A stretch of 64,000 nucleotides of DNA from DASRJW01 sp964567755 (GTDB lineage Bacteria > Krumholzibacteriota > Krumholzibacteriia > G020349025). Positions within the stretch are counted from its first letter, which is position 1. Each line of letters begins with the position of its first letter. Below are positions 1 to 11,348 of this stretch, piece by piece. Where the stretch lies: positions 186,001 to 250,000 of the forward strand of contig CAZMNW010000025.1 in NCBI GenBank assembly GCA_964567755.1. Direction: 5' to 3'. The position numbers were made by a program, and so were the translations under genes. The notes beneath the pieces were generated by a model. The model ran no database searches. It worked only from the letters and a program-made list of their open reading frames with translations, and was not told the origin of the DNA.

Positions 1-543
1 TCTTGGCGGGCAACTTCGGCGGGACGACCGTGCGCTCGTGCGATGTGCCGGCGGGCAAGTCGATCTTCTTCCCGATCGTGAACTTCTACGTCAACTACCC
101 CTGCCCACCGGAGTTTGGTTTCGAGCCGGCGCCCGGACAGTCTCTCCAGGATTTCCTCCAACGAGTTCGTGGACCCCTTCCTCGACGAAGCGACCAACCT
201 GGCGGTTGAGGTGGATGGAGTGTCCATCGGCAACTTGACCGACTTCCGGGCCGCATCGGACCTCTTCCAGCTCTCCTTCGATCCGAGCTGGAGCAGCCTC
301 GACCCCTGCGTCACCGGAACGCCGCAGCCGGCGATCGCGGACGGCTACTGGATCATGCTCCCACCACTCCCGGTCGGAGTGCACACGATCCACTTCCACG
401 GCGAGCTGCCATCCTTCGGCTTCGCGCCGGACATCACCTACAACCTGACGGTGCACGCCCGTGGCGGCCGTGGCGGGATCAGCAGCGGACCGGGCGACGC
501 GGATCCGGCAACTTGGGGAGTCGTGAAGCGTCTCTATCGATAG
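1..543 (+). pseudogene. 3' fragment of a secreted-type hypothetical protein, interrupted by a frameshift
   Basis: The 5' end lies outside the window. Reading starts in frame 3 (AGNFGGTTVRSCDVPAGKSI, then FFPIVNFYVNYPC) and must switch to frame 1 between about 141 and 165 to continue as NEFVDPFLDEATNLAVEVDG through WIMLPPLPVGVHTIHFHGEL to the stop at 541-543. Both halves look like one protein of a poorly characterised extracytoplasmic family with a VPAGK-IFFP block, a DGYW-LPPL-G-HTIHF block and a final DITYNLTV strand; the family has no function I can name. The shift corresponds to one extra base (or two missing). It is either a real inactivating mutation or a sequencing error. About 180 residues are visible. 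Confidence 0.6.
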
Positions 544-567
544 ATTCGGCAGCCGCGGCTGCCGAAT
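544..567. terminator. 24-bp perfect palindrome directly after the stop codon
   Basis: The 11-base arm ATTCGGCAGCC (544-554) is followed by GC and then by its exact reverse complement (557-567), starting one base after the TAG stop. The position suggests a transcription terminator or mRNA-stabilising hairpin for the upstream gene. There is no T-run after it, so intrinsic termination is not certain. Confidence 0.5.
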
Positions 568-971
568 GAGTCGGAGTGACTCTGATCAAGAACCGGCCTC
601 CCCTCGCCTCCGGGTGGGGGGAGGCGTGGTTACAATTTGCTCGTGGAACACGGGACAAACCGATTCATCAGGGATGCCGTCCGCTCTACTCGGCAGTCGT
701 GCTCAATATGACCAGCACGATGACTACTGTCCCAGCAAGTCCACCGCCGAATGCGCGCCATGCATTCTTCTTCCCTGCGGTGTCAGAGTATCCAGAAATA
801 TAGCAAGCACCGTCGACGTGAGCAGGGATTCGCTGGGGCTTGGGGTCCACGCGCAAGTGATGACTGTCAGAGCACATGCGCGACGAAAGCGAGTGCCGCA
901 CAGGGCTGCGGATGCCCTGGACGACGGTGGCGGGCCGGATTATCTTCGGCGAACCTCGGCGGGAGGCGACG
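544..971. other. 428-bp intergenic region upstream of clpB
   Basis: It holds the 24-bp palindrome at its left edge. A second stem-loop has GCCTCCCC at 596-603 pairing with GGGGAGGC at 618-625, and the flanking AACC (591-594) and GGTT (627-630) extend it. A TACAAT hexamer follows at 631-636, but I see no good -35 box. No CIRCE-type GAGTGCTAA repeat and no convincing heat-shock promoter were seen. Short open frames cross the region in several frames with no family resemblance. It is probably the regulatory leader of clpB. Confidence 0.4.
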
Positions 972-3598
<2,627 letters not shown>

Positions 3599-3602
<4 letters not shown>

Positions 3603-4930
3603 GCGCCATGCTGCAGCGACTCGGCTTGCATCGCCCCGAGCTGCGTGCCTGGGTGATGTACGACTGGGCGAACTCGGGGATGGCGACCACCATCGTGACC
3701 GCGGTGTTCCCGGTCTACTACCTCGAGGTCGTCTGTCGCGACCTCGCACCCGCCGTAGCGACACAGCGACATGCCTTCGCCACCAGCATCGCACTCATAT
3801 GCGTCGCGCTTCTCGCTCCGGGCCTCGGCGCGCTCGCCGACGCCCGGCCGCTCAAGAAGAAACTCCTGTCCATATTCCTCGCCGTCGGGGCGCTGGCCTG
3901 CGCCGGCATGTTCTTCGTCGGCGAAGGCGAATGGCTTCTGGGTGCCGTGCTGTTCATGCTCGCCAACATCGGCGCTTCGGGCAGCTTCGTGTTCTACGAC
4001 TCGCTCTTGCCCCACGTGGCGCGACCGGACGAGATGGACCGCGTGTCCACCTCCGGCTATGCGCTGGGCTATTTGGGCGGCGGCCTGCTGCTGGCGCTCA
4101 ACCTCGCCTGGATCCGGTACCCCACTGCGTTCGGTTTGCCCGGTCCCGGCGCCACGGGCGCAGCCGCCACACTGCCCGTGCGCCTCGCCTTCGTCTCGGT
4201 TGCCATCTGGTGGTTGCTCTTCGCTCTGCCGCTCTTGCGTCGCGTCCCCGAACCGCCCGCACGCGCTGCGGTCCGCGATCGCAGCACGCTGCGCGCCACC
4301 CTGGCCCAGCTGCTCGATACGTTCGCGGCGCTCCGACGTTACCGCCAGGCCACACTCCTCCTGCTCGCCTTCTTGATCTACAACGATGGCATCCTCACCA
4401 TCATCCGCATGGCGACGATCTATGGCGCCGAGATCGGTCTGCCGACAGATCAGCTGATCGTGGCCATCCTACTGGTGAACTTCGTCGGCGTGCCGTTCGC
4501 TTTCTTGTTCGGCGCCCTGGCCGGCCGGATCGGGGCCAAGGCCTGCATCTATCTCGCGCTCGCGCTCTTCGTCGGTATCGGCATCCTTGGGTATCGGATG
4601 TCGACGCCGGCGGAGTTCTTCTTGCTCGCGATCCTGGTGTCCATGGCGCTCGGTGGCACACAAGCGCTGTCGCGCTCGCTGTTCGCGAGCATGATCCCTA
4701 GGGCGCGCTCGTCCGAATTCTTCGCCTTCTTCGCTGTGGCGGAAAAGTTCGCGGGGATCTTGGGACCGTTGCTGTTTGCCGTCATCATCGGCGCCTCCGG
4801 CTCGAGCCGCCTTGCGGTGCTGTCCATCGTCGGATTCTTCCTCGTAGGCGCCCTCCTGCTGCGCCTCGTCGACGTGGACGCCGGGCGGCGCCAAGCGCGC
4901 GAGGCCGACGCGGGTGAATCCCCGGCCTGA
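3599..4930 (+). CDS. MFS transporter, UMF1/Atg22-like family
   Basis: A 443-residue polytopic membrane protein. The N-terminus WVMYDWANSGMATTIV-AVFPVYY is the signature of the UMF1 (Atg22-like) branch of the major facilitator superfamily. Around twelve hydrophobic segments are visible, with the usual basic loop after the first pairs (DARPLKKKLL). Substrates are unknown for most bacterial members; an efflux or amino-acid role is only inference. The ATG at 3599 overlaps the clpB stop (ATGA), so it is probably translationally coupled to clpB, an unusual pairing that need not mean a shared function. Confidence 0.85.
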
Positions 4931-5011
4931 AGAGCCACACCCCTGGCGAGAGAACGCCGCGACAGCTATCCTGCGCCCGACTCGCCGATATACTTTCCAG
5001 ACAGGGGATCC

Positions 5012-5896
5012 ATGAAACCGGAGCGGAGAAACATGAGCCCGAAGGAAGAAGCACCATCCACCCTGGGAGTGGCCACAGTGCTCTCGGCCGGAACGCGCGC
5101 CGTGGGCGAGCTGCACTCGGCGGAGGACTTGGTGCTGGCCGGGATCTTCGAGGGCAAGCTGCGCGTCGAAAAATCGCTCCGCATCATGCCCGAGGCACGC
5201 GTCGAGGGCGAGGTCATGGCCGAACGTATTTTGGTTCTCGGACGCATGCAGGGCATTCTGCACGCGCAGCAGCGCATCGAAATCAGGCCGGGTGCCGTCG
5301 TCGCCGGCGAAGTCATGGCGCCGCAGATTCGTATTCACGAAGGCGTGATCCTGAACGCCAAGGTGCACATGTCCGGCCCGGTCGGCCCGTCTCGACATTA
5401 TCTGCTGCCGACGTTGCTCAAGTCCTATGGAGACGTGCCGCGCGAGGACATGGAGAAGGCCGAGCAGGCCACCGAGAGTTTCTTGCGCAGCATGGGCTTC
5501 GAGCTCGAAACACGCGCCGAACGCGCCGATCGCTCGGGCGCCCTGCGGCCGATCTTCCGTTCGCGTGAACCGGTGCCGTACACGAGACTGTGTGAAAGGT
5601 TGCAGCACGTGGAGCACGCGCTGCGAGCCGCAACGACCAACGATCCGCCGTTGCAAGGCACGGGTGCAGCCGGTGCACGCGAGGTGGCGCTGGCTCTCGG
5701 TCGCCTGCGGCGCGCCGCGCTCGTCGTGGGTCCCGTGGCCATGACGCGCCTGGACGAGAATCCGGGCGACTTGCACTTGGCCGTGCGTGTGCGCCGCACC
5801 CTGCCCGAGGCCGCGGCCGCGGACAGTCCCGATCCGGCGTCGCTGCTCCTGTCGTTGCAGAGACTGCAGCACGAGCTGCTCGACGAGCTCGGCTGA
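5012..5896 (+). CDS. Bactofilin with a long C-terminal extension
   Basis: Bactofilins polymerise without nucleotide into membrane-associated filaments that organise cell-wall or polarity machinery. Residues about 20-125 show the repetitive hydrophobic/glycine pattern of the bactofilin beta-helix (GIFEGKLRVEKSL, PEARVEGEVMAERI, RPGAVVAGEVMAPQI). Typical bactofilins are 120-200 residues. This one has 294, and its last 165 residues (acidic and helical, with REDMEKAEQATESFLRSMGF) match nothing I recognise. The ATG at 5012 has AGGGG upstream. A TATACT hexamer at 4989-4994 could be a -10 box, but no -35 is visible. Confidence 0.8.
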   Translation: MKPERRNMSPKEEAPSTLGVATVLSAGTRAVGELHSAEDLVLAGIFEGKLRVEKSLRIMPEARVEGEVMAERILVLGRMQGILHAQQRIEIRPGAVVAGEVMAPQIRIHEGVILNAKVHMSGPVGPSRHYLLPTLLKSYGDVPREDMEKAEQATESFLRSMGFELETRAERADRSGALRPIFRSREPVPYTRLCERLQHVEHALRAATTNDPPLQGTGAAGAREVALALGRLRRAALVVGPVAMTRLDENPGDLHLAVRVRRTLPEAAAADSPDPASLLLSLQRLQHELLDELG

Positions 5897-5931
5897 CCGG
5901 TAGTCGCCTAGCCTCTTGGTGGAGGTCCTTC

Positions 5932-7314
5932 GTGCGGCTCGGCATCGTCAATGGCACCGTCGTCACCGCGGTCGAGCGCTACACCGCCGACGTTCGCGTC
6001 GAGAACGGACGCATCGCGGCCATCGGACAAGGCGTCGCCGCCAACTGCGAACAGACTGTCGATGCACGCGGCTTGCTGCTGCTGCCTGGCGGCATCGACG
6101 CCCACACCCACTTCGCGCTGCCATTCGGCGGCACCGTGTCCTCGGATGACTTCGAGAGCGGCACGCGCGCCGCCGCCTTCGGCGGCACCACGACCTGCAT
6201 CGACTTCGCCGTGCAGTACAAGGGCCAGTCCTTGCGCACCGGCCTTGATGCGTGGCGCGAGCGCGCCGAGGGCCGCGCCACCAGCGACTATGCCTTCCAC
6301 ATGATCATGGCCGATGTGAACGATGGCACCTTGGACGAAATGCGCGCGCTGGTGCGCGAAGGCGTCACCAGCTTCAAGCTGTTCATGGCGTATCCGGGCG
6401 TGTTCCTGTCGTCGGACGGCGAGATCTTCCGCGCCTTGCAACGGGCTGGCGAAATCGGCGCACTCATCCAGATGCACGCGGAAAACGGCGGCGTCATCGA
6501 CGTCCTGGTGCAGCAAGCGCTCGCGGCCGGCAAGACCGCGCCGATCTACCACGCGCTCACGCGGCCGAGCATCGCCGAGGGCGAAGCGACGCAGCGCGCC
6601 ATCGCGCTCGCCGAGATCGCCGGCGCCCCGCTCTACATCGTGCACATGACCGCGGCCGAAGCGGTGGACGCGGTGGCCCAAGCCCGCGCACGCGGCTTGC
6701 CGGTCTTCGGCGAAACGTGCCCGCAGTATCTCTTCCTCGACCAAGAGCGCTACAACGAGCCCGGCTTCGACGGCGCCAAGTACGTCATGTCGCCGCCGCT
6801 CAGGCCGCGCGCGCACAGCGAGCGCCTATGGCGCGCGTTGCAGACCGACCAGCTTTCGGTCGTCGCCACCGATCATTGTCCGTTCTGCATGAAAGAGCAG
6901 AAAGAGCTCGGCAAGGACAACTTCGCCAAGATTCCGAATGGCGCCCCCGGTGTCGAAAACCGCATGCAGTTGCTCTACCACGGCGGTGTCGCCGAGAAGC
7001 GCTTCGACCTGCATCGCTTCGTTTCCATCACCGCGACCGCGCCCGCCAAGATCTTCGGCCTGTTTCCGCGCAAAGGCACGATCGCGCCAGGCTCCGATGC
7101 CGACATCGTCCTCTTCGACCCGAGCGGCGAACACCGCATCAGCGTTCAAACACAGCACATGAACTGCGACTACAATCCTTACGAAGGCATGACGGTGCGC
7201 GGCAAGATCGTCAAGGTGTTCTCGCGCGGCGAGCTGATCGTGGATGGCGACACCTGGAAGGGCCGCCCCGGCCGCGGCCAGTTCGTCGCCTGCGGTCTGT
7301 TCGGAGCTGCATGA
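5932..7314 (+). CDS. hydA: Dihydropyrimidinase / D-hydantoinase
   Basis: This cyclic amidohydrolase opens dihydrouracil, dihydrothymine or hydantoin rings in pyrimidine catabolism. The 460 residues match the family. Visible metal-site elements are the HxH of GIDAHTHF (58 and 60), the carboxylated lysine in TSFKLFMAYP (K149), the later histidines (IQMHAENGG, IVHMTAAE) and the aspartate in VATDHCPF. The start is the GTG at 5932, set by GGTGGAGG at about 5919-5926. The bactofilin gene is 35 bp upstream, and the next gene starts inside the stop codon (ATGA). Whether the substrate is a pyrimidine or a hydantoin cannot be told from sequence; no beta-ureidopropionase or carbamoylase gene lies nearby. 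Confidence 0.92.
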   Translation: MRLGIVNGTVVTAVERYTADVRVENGRIAAIGQGVAANCEQTVDARGLLLLPGGIDAHTHFALPFGGTVSSDDFESGTRAAAFGGTTTCIDFAVQYKGQSLRTGLDAWRERAEGRATSDYAFHMIMADVNDGTLDEMRALVREGVTSFKLFMAYPGVFLSSDGEIFRALQRAGEIGALIQMHAENGGVIDVLVQQALAAGKTAPIYHALTRPSIAEGEATQRAIALAEIAGAPLYIVHMTAAEAVDAVAQARARGLPVFGETCPQYLFLDQERYNEPGFDGAKYVMSPPLRPRAHSERLWRALQTDQLSVVATDHCPFCMKEQKELGKDNFAKIPNGAPGVENRMQLLYHGGVAEKRFDLHRFVSITATAPAKIFGLFPRKGTIAPGSDADIVLFDPSGEHRISVQTQHMNCDYNPYEGMTVRGKIVKVFSRGELIVDGDTWKGRPGRGQFVACGLFGAA

Positions 7315-8246
7315 CAGTCGCTGCTGCGCGGGTTCGTGTGCGGGCAAACCTGCCGATGCATGTGTGGGTATTGATGGCTTGGGCTTGGTCCTCCACCGTG
7401 CCCGGCGCCGCTTCGGCGCAAGCCCCCGAGTTCGTCAGCACACGCGCGCAAGTGCGCGATGCCTGGCTGGCGGCGGATGTTGTCGTGTTCGGCGACTACA
7501 CGGGCGTCGACTCCGCCTTGGGACCCCTCTACCACACGGCGCGCGTGAGCGAGACGTGGATGGGACAAGTGCCGAACGGACGCCTGGTGTTCAAGGCCCC
7601 GCGCGGCGTCGAGGTCGCGCCCGGCGCCCAGGTGCTGCTGCTGCTGTGGGAGCGCTTGAACGCGGCAACGGATTCCTACATCGAGACCGCGCGCCAGCGT
7701 TACGGTGAAGGCGTCTGGACGCAGATCGGCTCGGACTCCATCACCACGTTCCTGCTCCCCTTTTCGCAATACGCGCTGCCGTTCCGCGACGGCAAGATCA
7801 AACTGCGCAGCAACAGCGTCTTCCCGGAGGAAGTCAAACGCGGCAACTTGCGGCGTGAGATGCAGGAGCTCGAGTACACGCTGCTGCCGCCGCAGCTGTA
7901 TCGACGCAGCGATCTGGTTGTGCACGCGCGCGTCCAGCACGTGGATCGGCGCAATCGCGTCATCGAAGGCGTGGCGGTCGAATACCGCGTCTACGTGGAT
8001 TTCGAACCCATCGAAGTCATCAAGGGCTCGCAGCCCGACAGCTTGAAGCTCGCCTACAGCTCGTTCCCGCGCTCGCCGCGCTTCGATCGCGATGAGCAGG
8101 TGATTCTCTTCCTCAGTCGCGCCGAAGACGGCTTCATCCTCGAGCCGGGCAAGCGCGCCGTCTATCATGTGCGCGACGGCACCGTGGGCGAAACAGGCCA
8201 GCCGCTGCGCGCGTTCATCCAGTCATTGCACACGGAGGGGCGCTGA
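7311..8246 (+). CDS. Secreted protein of unknown function
   Basis: 311 residues. A basic N-terminus is followed by a hydrophobic stretch (MHVWVLMAWAWSSTVPGAAS) ending in ASAQA, a likely signal peptidase I site near residue 37, so the product is probably periplasmic or exported. The rest is soluble and contains two similar segments describing exposed beta strands (DVVVFGDYTGVDSALG and DLVVHARVQHVDRRNRVIEG), which hints at an internal duplication of an OB- or immunoglobulin-like fold. I do not recognise the family. It overlaps the dihydropyrimidinase stop by ATGA, so the two are cotranscribed. Confidence 0.7.
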   Translation: MTVAAARVRVRANLPMHVWVLMAWAWSSTVPGAASAQAPEFVSTRAQVRDAWLAADVVVFGDYTGVDSALGPLYHTARVSETWMGQVPNGRLVFKAPRGVEVAPGAQVLLLLWERLNAATDSYIETARQRYGEGVWTQIGSDSITTFLLPFSQYALPFRDGKIKLRSNSVFPEEVKRGNLRREMQELEYTLLPPQLYRRSDLVVHARVQHVDRRNRVIEGVAVEYRVYVDFEPIEVIKGSQPDSLKLAYSSFPRSPRFDRDEQVILFLSRAEDGFILEPGKRAVYHVRDGTVGETGQPLRAFIQSLHTEGR

Positions 8247-8435
8247 CCGCCTCGCTCGCGCCTTCGGCCGCAAACTCGTCGTGCGCCCGCGCCGTGCCGG
8301 CGTGGCGGGCGCGTCCTTGACCCCCCTTGGGCGAGGCCTTAAGGTTGACAAGGGTCCTTCACGGAGCCCCAGCTCGCCTCGAGACGGCTCCGTCGCTTGC
8401 GACGACCCTTCCCCGATTCGCGCCTCGAGGAGAGC

Positions 8436-10304
8436 ATGACCACGAATCAGATCGCTTCGAAACAGCCATCCCCACGCGTCGAGCGCCTGAGCCGCGTAGT
8501 CGTTCGATTCGCTGGCGACTCCGGCGACGGCATGCAGATCACCGGCGACCGCTTCACCGCCACCGCCGCCGCCATCGGCAATGATCTCAGTACCTTACCC
8601 GACTTTCCGGCCGAGATCCGCGCGCCCGCAGGCACGCTGCCTGGCGTGAGCGCTTTCCAGATCCACTTCAGCAGCGAGGACATCAACACGCCCGGCGACG
8701 AGCCGGATGTGTTGGTGGCCATGAACCCAGCCGCGCTCAAGGTCAACGTTCGCGATCTCAAACCCAATGGCTGGCTGATCCTCAACCTCGACTCTTTCGC
8801 GCCGAAGGATCTGGAGAAGGCCGGTTACGCCGCGAATCCGCTCGAAGACCGCAGCCTCGACGCCTATCGGGTGCTCCCCATCGCGATCAGCAAGCTGACC
8901 AAGGAAGCGCTCAAGGACATCAAAATCACCCAGAAAGAGAAGGAGCGCTGCAAGAACTTCTTCGCCCTCGGGCTCATGTACTATTTGTACAACCGCTCGA
9001 TGGACAACACGATCGTGTGGCTGCAAAGCAAGTTCAAGAACAAGCCGGAGTTCATCGAAGCCAATACCCTGGCGTTGAAGGCGGGCTACGCGCTCGGGTA
9101 CGCCACCGAGATCTTCCAGGTCACTTACGAGGTGCCGCCCGCACAGCTTATGCCGGGCAAGTACCGCAACATCAATGGCAACAGCGCGCTCGCCATCGGT
9201 TTCGTCGCGGCGGCGCAGAAGGCGGGCCTGCGGCTCTTCCTCGGCAGCTACCCCATCACGCCGGCGAGCGACGTGCTGCACGAGCTCTCCGGCTATAAAA
9301 ATTACAATGTGATCACCTTCCAGGCCGAAGACGAGATCGCCGCCGTCGGCGCGGCGCTCGGCGCTTCCTTTGCCGGCGCACTCGGCATCACGACCACCAG
9401 CGGCCCTGGGCTCGCGCTCAAGAGCGAGACCATTGGTCTCGCGGTGATGGCCGAGCTGCCGCTCGTCGTCGTCGACGTCCAACGCGCCGGTCCTTCCACC
9501 GGTATGCCGACCAAGACCGAGCAAGCCGATCTGTTACAGGCCATCTTCGGCCGCCACGGTGAATCCCCGGTCGTGGTGCTGGCGGCCCAGACGCCGTCCG
9601 ATTGTTTCGCCACGGCGTTCGAGGCCGCACGGTTGGCCATCACTCACATGGTGCCGGTCATCCTGCTCTCGGACGGGTATCTCGCCAACGGCAGTGAACC
9701 GTGGCTGCTGCCGAACGCCGCCGATCTTCCCGCCATTGTTCCTGGCTTCCGCACCGACCCCGAAGGCTTCGAGCCTTACATGCGCGATCCCAAAACGCTC
9801 GCCCGCCCGTGGGTACCCCCGGGGACACCGGGGATGCAGCATCGGATCGGGGGACTGGAGAAGGAGGACGGCTCGGGCAACGTGAGCTACGATCCGGAGA
9901 ACCACGAACACATGGTGCACGTGCGCGCCGAGAAGGTCGCTCGCATCGCCGACGACATCGCCCCCCTCGAAGTGCGGGGACCGCAATCAGGTGCAATGCT
10001 CGTGCTCGGCTGGGGCAGCACGTACGGCGCCATCTCGAGCGCGGTCACGGATCTAGCGGCAAAGGGCATCGTCGTGAGCCAGACCCACTTGCGGCACCTG
10101 AACCCGCTGCCCAAGAACCTCGGCGAGGTCCTGCGCCGCTATCGTCGCGTCCTCGTCCCCGAAATGAACTCCGGGCAATTGGCGATGATCTTGCGCGCGC
10201 GTTTTCTGGTCGACGTGGTGTCGTACAGCAAGGTGCAGGGCCAGCCGTTCAAACGCCGCGAGATCATGGAGCGCATCGAACAAGAGTTGGGGGGCGAACG
10301 ATGA
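8436..10304 (+). CDS. korA: 2-oxoacid:ferredoxin oxidoreductase, fused gamma-alpha subunit
   Basis: With KorB it oxidatively decarboxylates a 2-oxoacid (2-oxoglutarate is likely) to the acyl-CoA and reduces ferredoxin. The 622-residue architecture is that of fused KorA: a gamma domain (about 20-210, RVVVRFAGDSGDGMQITG), the pyrimidine-binding alpha domain (about 250-470, GSYPITPASDVLHELS, ITTTSGPGLALKSETIGLAV) and a C-terminal transketolase-like domain ending near ILRARFLVDV. The ATG at 8436 follows GAGGAGAG. It overlaps korB by ATGA. The enzyme lets an anaerobe or microaerobe run the 2-oxoglutarate step with ferredoxin. Confidence 0.92.
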   Translation: MTTNQIASKQPSPRVERLSRVVVRFAGDSGDGMQITGDRFTATAAAIGNDLSTLPDFPAEIRAPAGTLPGVSAFQIHFSSEDINTPGDEPDVLVAMNPAALKVNVRDLKPNGWLILNLDSFAPKDLEKAGYAANPLEDRSLDAYRVLPIAISKLTKEALKDIKITQKEKERCKNFFALGLMYYLYNRSMDNTIVWLQSKFKNKPEFIEANTLALKAGYALGYATEIFQVTYEVPPAQLMPGKYRNINGNSALAIGFVAAAQKAGLRLFLGSYPITPASDVLHELSGYKNYNVITFQAEDEIAAVGAALGASFAGALGITTTSGPGLALKSETIGLAVMAELPLVVVDVQRAGPSTGMPTKTEQADLLQAIFGRHGESPVVVLAAQTPSDCFATAFEAARLAITHMVPVILLSDGYLANGSEPWLLPNAADLPAIVPGFRTDPEGFEPYMRDPKTLARPWVPPGTPGMQHRIGGLEKEDGSGNVSYDPENHEHMVHVRAEKVARIADDIAPLEVRGPQSGAMLVLGWGSTYGAISSAVTDLAAKGIVVSQTHLRHLNPLPKNLGEVLRRYRRVLVPEMNSGQLAMILRARFLVDVVSYSKVQGQPFKRREIMERIEQELGGER

Positions 10305-11344
10305 CGAACGACGACAACGGCAAGGAGGCAGCCGCCGGCACGACCACCGTGCAGCTCACACGCAAGGACATGGAGTCGGACCAGGAAGTGCGCTGGTGCC
10401 CAGGTTGCGGCGACTATGCCATCTTGAAGTCGTTCCAGCAGGTGTTTGCCAAGCTCGGAATCCCGCGTGAGCAGTTCGTCGTCGTTTCAGGCATCGGCTG
10501 TTCGAGCCGGCTGCCGTACTACGTCAACACTTATGGCTTCCACACCATCCACGGACGCGCGCCCGCCATCGCCACCGGCGTCAAGGTGGCGAACCCGGAG
10601 TTGTCGGTGTGGATCGGCACCGGCGACGGCGATGGCCTTTCGATCGGTGGCAATCATCTCATTCACATTCTACGCCGCAACGTCGACGTCAAGATCGTGC
10701 TGTTCAACAACCGAATTTACGGCCTCACCAAGGGCCAGTACTCGCCGACGTCGGAGCAGGGCAAGAAGACCAAATCGACACCCTTCGGCTCGGTCGAGCA
10801 GCCCTTCAACCCGCTGTCGGTGGCGCTCGGAGCAGAGGCGACGTTCGTCGCCCGGACCGTGGACGTGTACACCCAGCACTTGATGCGCATCCTCGAAGCC
10901 GCAGCCAATCACCGCGGTGCCGCCTTCGTCGAGGTCTATCAGAACTGCAACATCTTCAACGACGGCGCCTTCGACTTCATGCGCGGCAAGGAAGTGCGCG
11001 ACGAAAACACCCTCGAGCTCGAGCACGGCAAGCCCATCCTCTTTGGATCGAAGCACGAGAAGGGCCTGCGCCTCCGCGGCGCCGGTGTCGAGGTGGTGCA
11101 GGTCGCCGATGTCGGCCTCGACCAAATCCTGGTGCACGACGCCGAGGCGGACGACCCGACGCTCGCCTTCCTGCTGTCACGCCTGGGTCCGCCGGATCTG
11201 CCGACTCCGATCGGGATCCTGCGCAAGGTCCAGCATCCGGTCTTCGACCAGGACGTGCACGACCAAGTGAACGAGATCACCGCGCGCAAGGGCAAAGGCG
11301 ACTTGGACGCGCTGATTCATAGCGGCGACACCTGGACGGTGTGA
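10301..11344 (+). CDS. korB: 2-oxoacid:ferredoxin oxidoreductase, beta subunit
   Basis: The thiamine-diphosphate subunit partnering KorA; 347 residues, normal for KorB. Visible are the N-terminal CPGCGDYAI cysteine pair, the conserved GIGCSSR-PYY-NTYGFHTIHGRA block, and the ThDP/Mg motif GDGDGLSIGGNH ending in the FNNRIYGLTKGQYSPT segment. That segment also distinguishes Kor-type enzymes from pyruvate:ferredoxin oxidoreductases. The ATG at 10301 lies inside the korA stop. No separate ferredoxin-type delta subunit is adjacent, as in many bacterial two-gene kor operons. Confidence 0.93.
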   Translation: MTNDDNGKEAAAGTTTVQLTRKDMESDQEVRWCPGCGDYAILKSFQQVFAKLGIPREQFVVVSGIGCSSRLPYYVNTYGFHTIHGRAPAIATGVKVANPELSVWIGTGDGDGLSIGGNHLIHILRRNVDVKIVLFNNRIYGLTKGQYSPTSEQGKKTKSTPFGSVEQPFNPLSVALGAEATFVARTVDVYTQHLMRILEAAANHRGAAFVEVYQNCNIFNDGAFDFMRGKEVRDENTLELEHGKPILFGSKHEKGLRLRGAGVEVVQVADVGLDQILVHDAEADDPTLAFLLSRLGPPDLPTPIGILRKVQHPVFDQDVHDQVNEITARKGKGDLDALIHSGDTWTV

Positions 11345-11348
11345 GCCC

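Noticed and set aside
544..971. CIRCE or heat-shock sigma promoter for clpB
   Set aside because: No inverted GAGTGCTAA-type repeat and no matching heat-shock boxes were seen.
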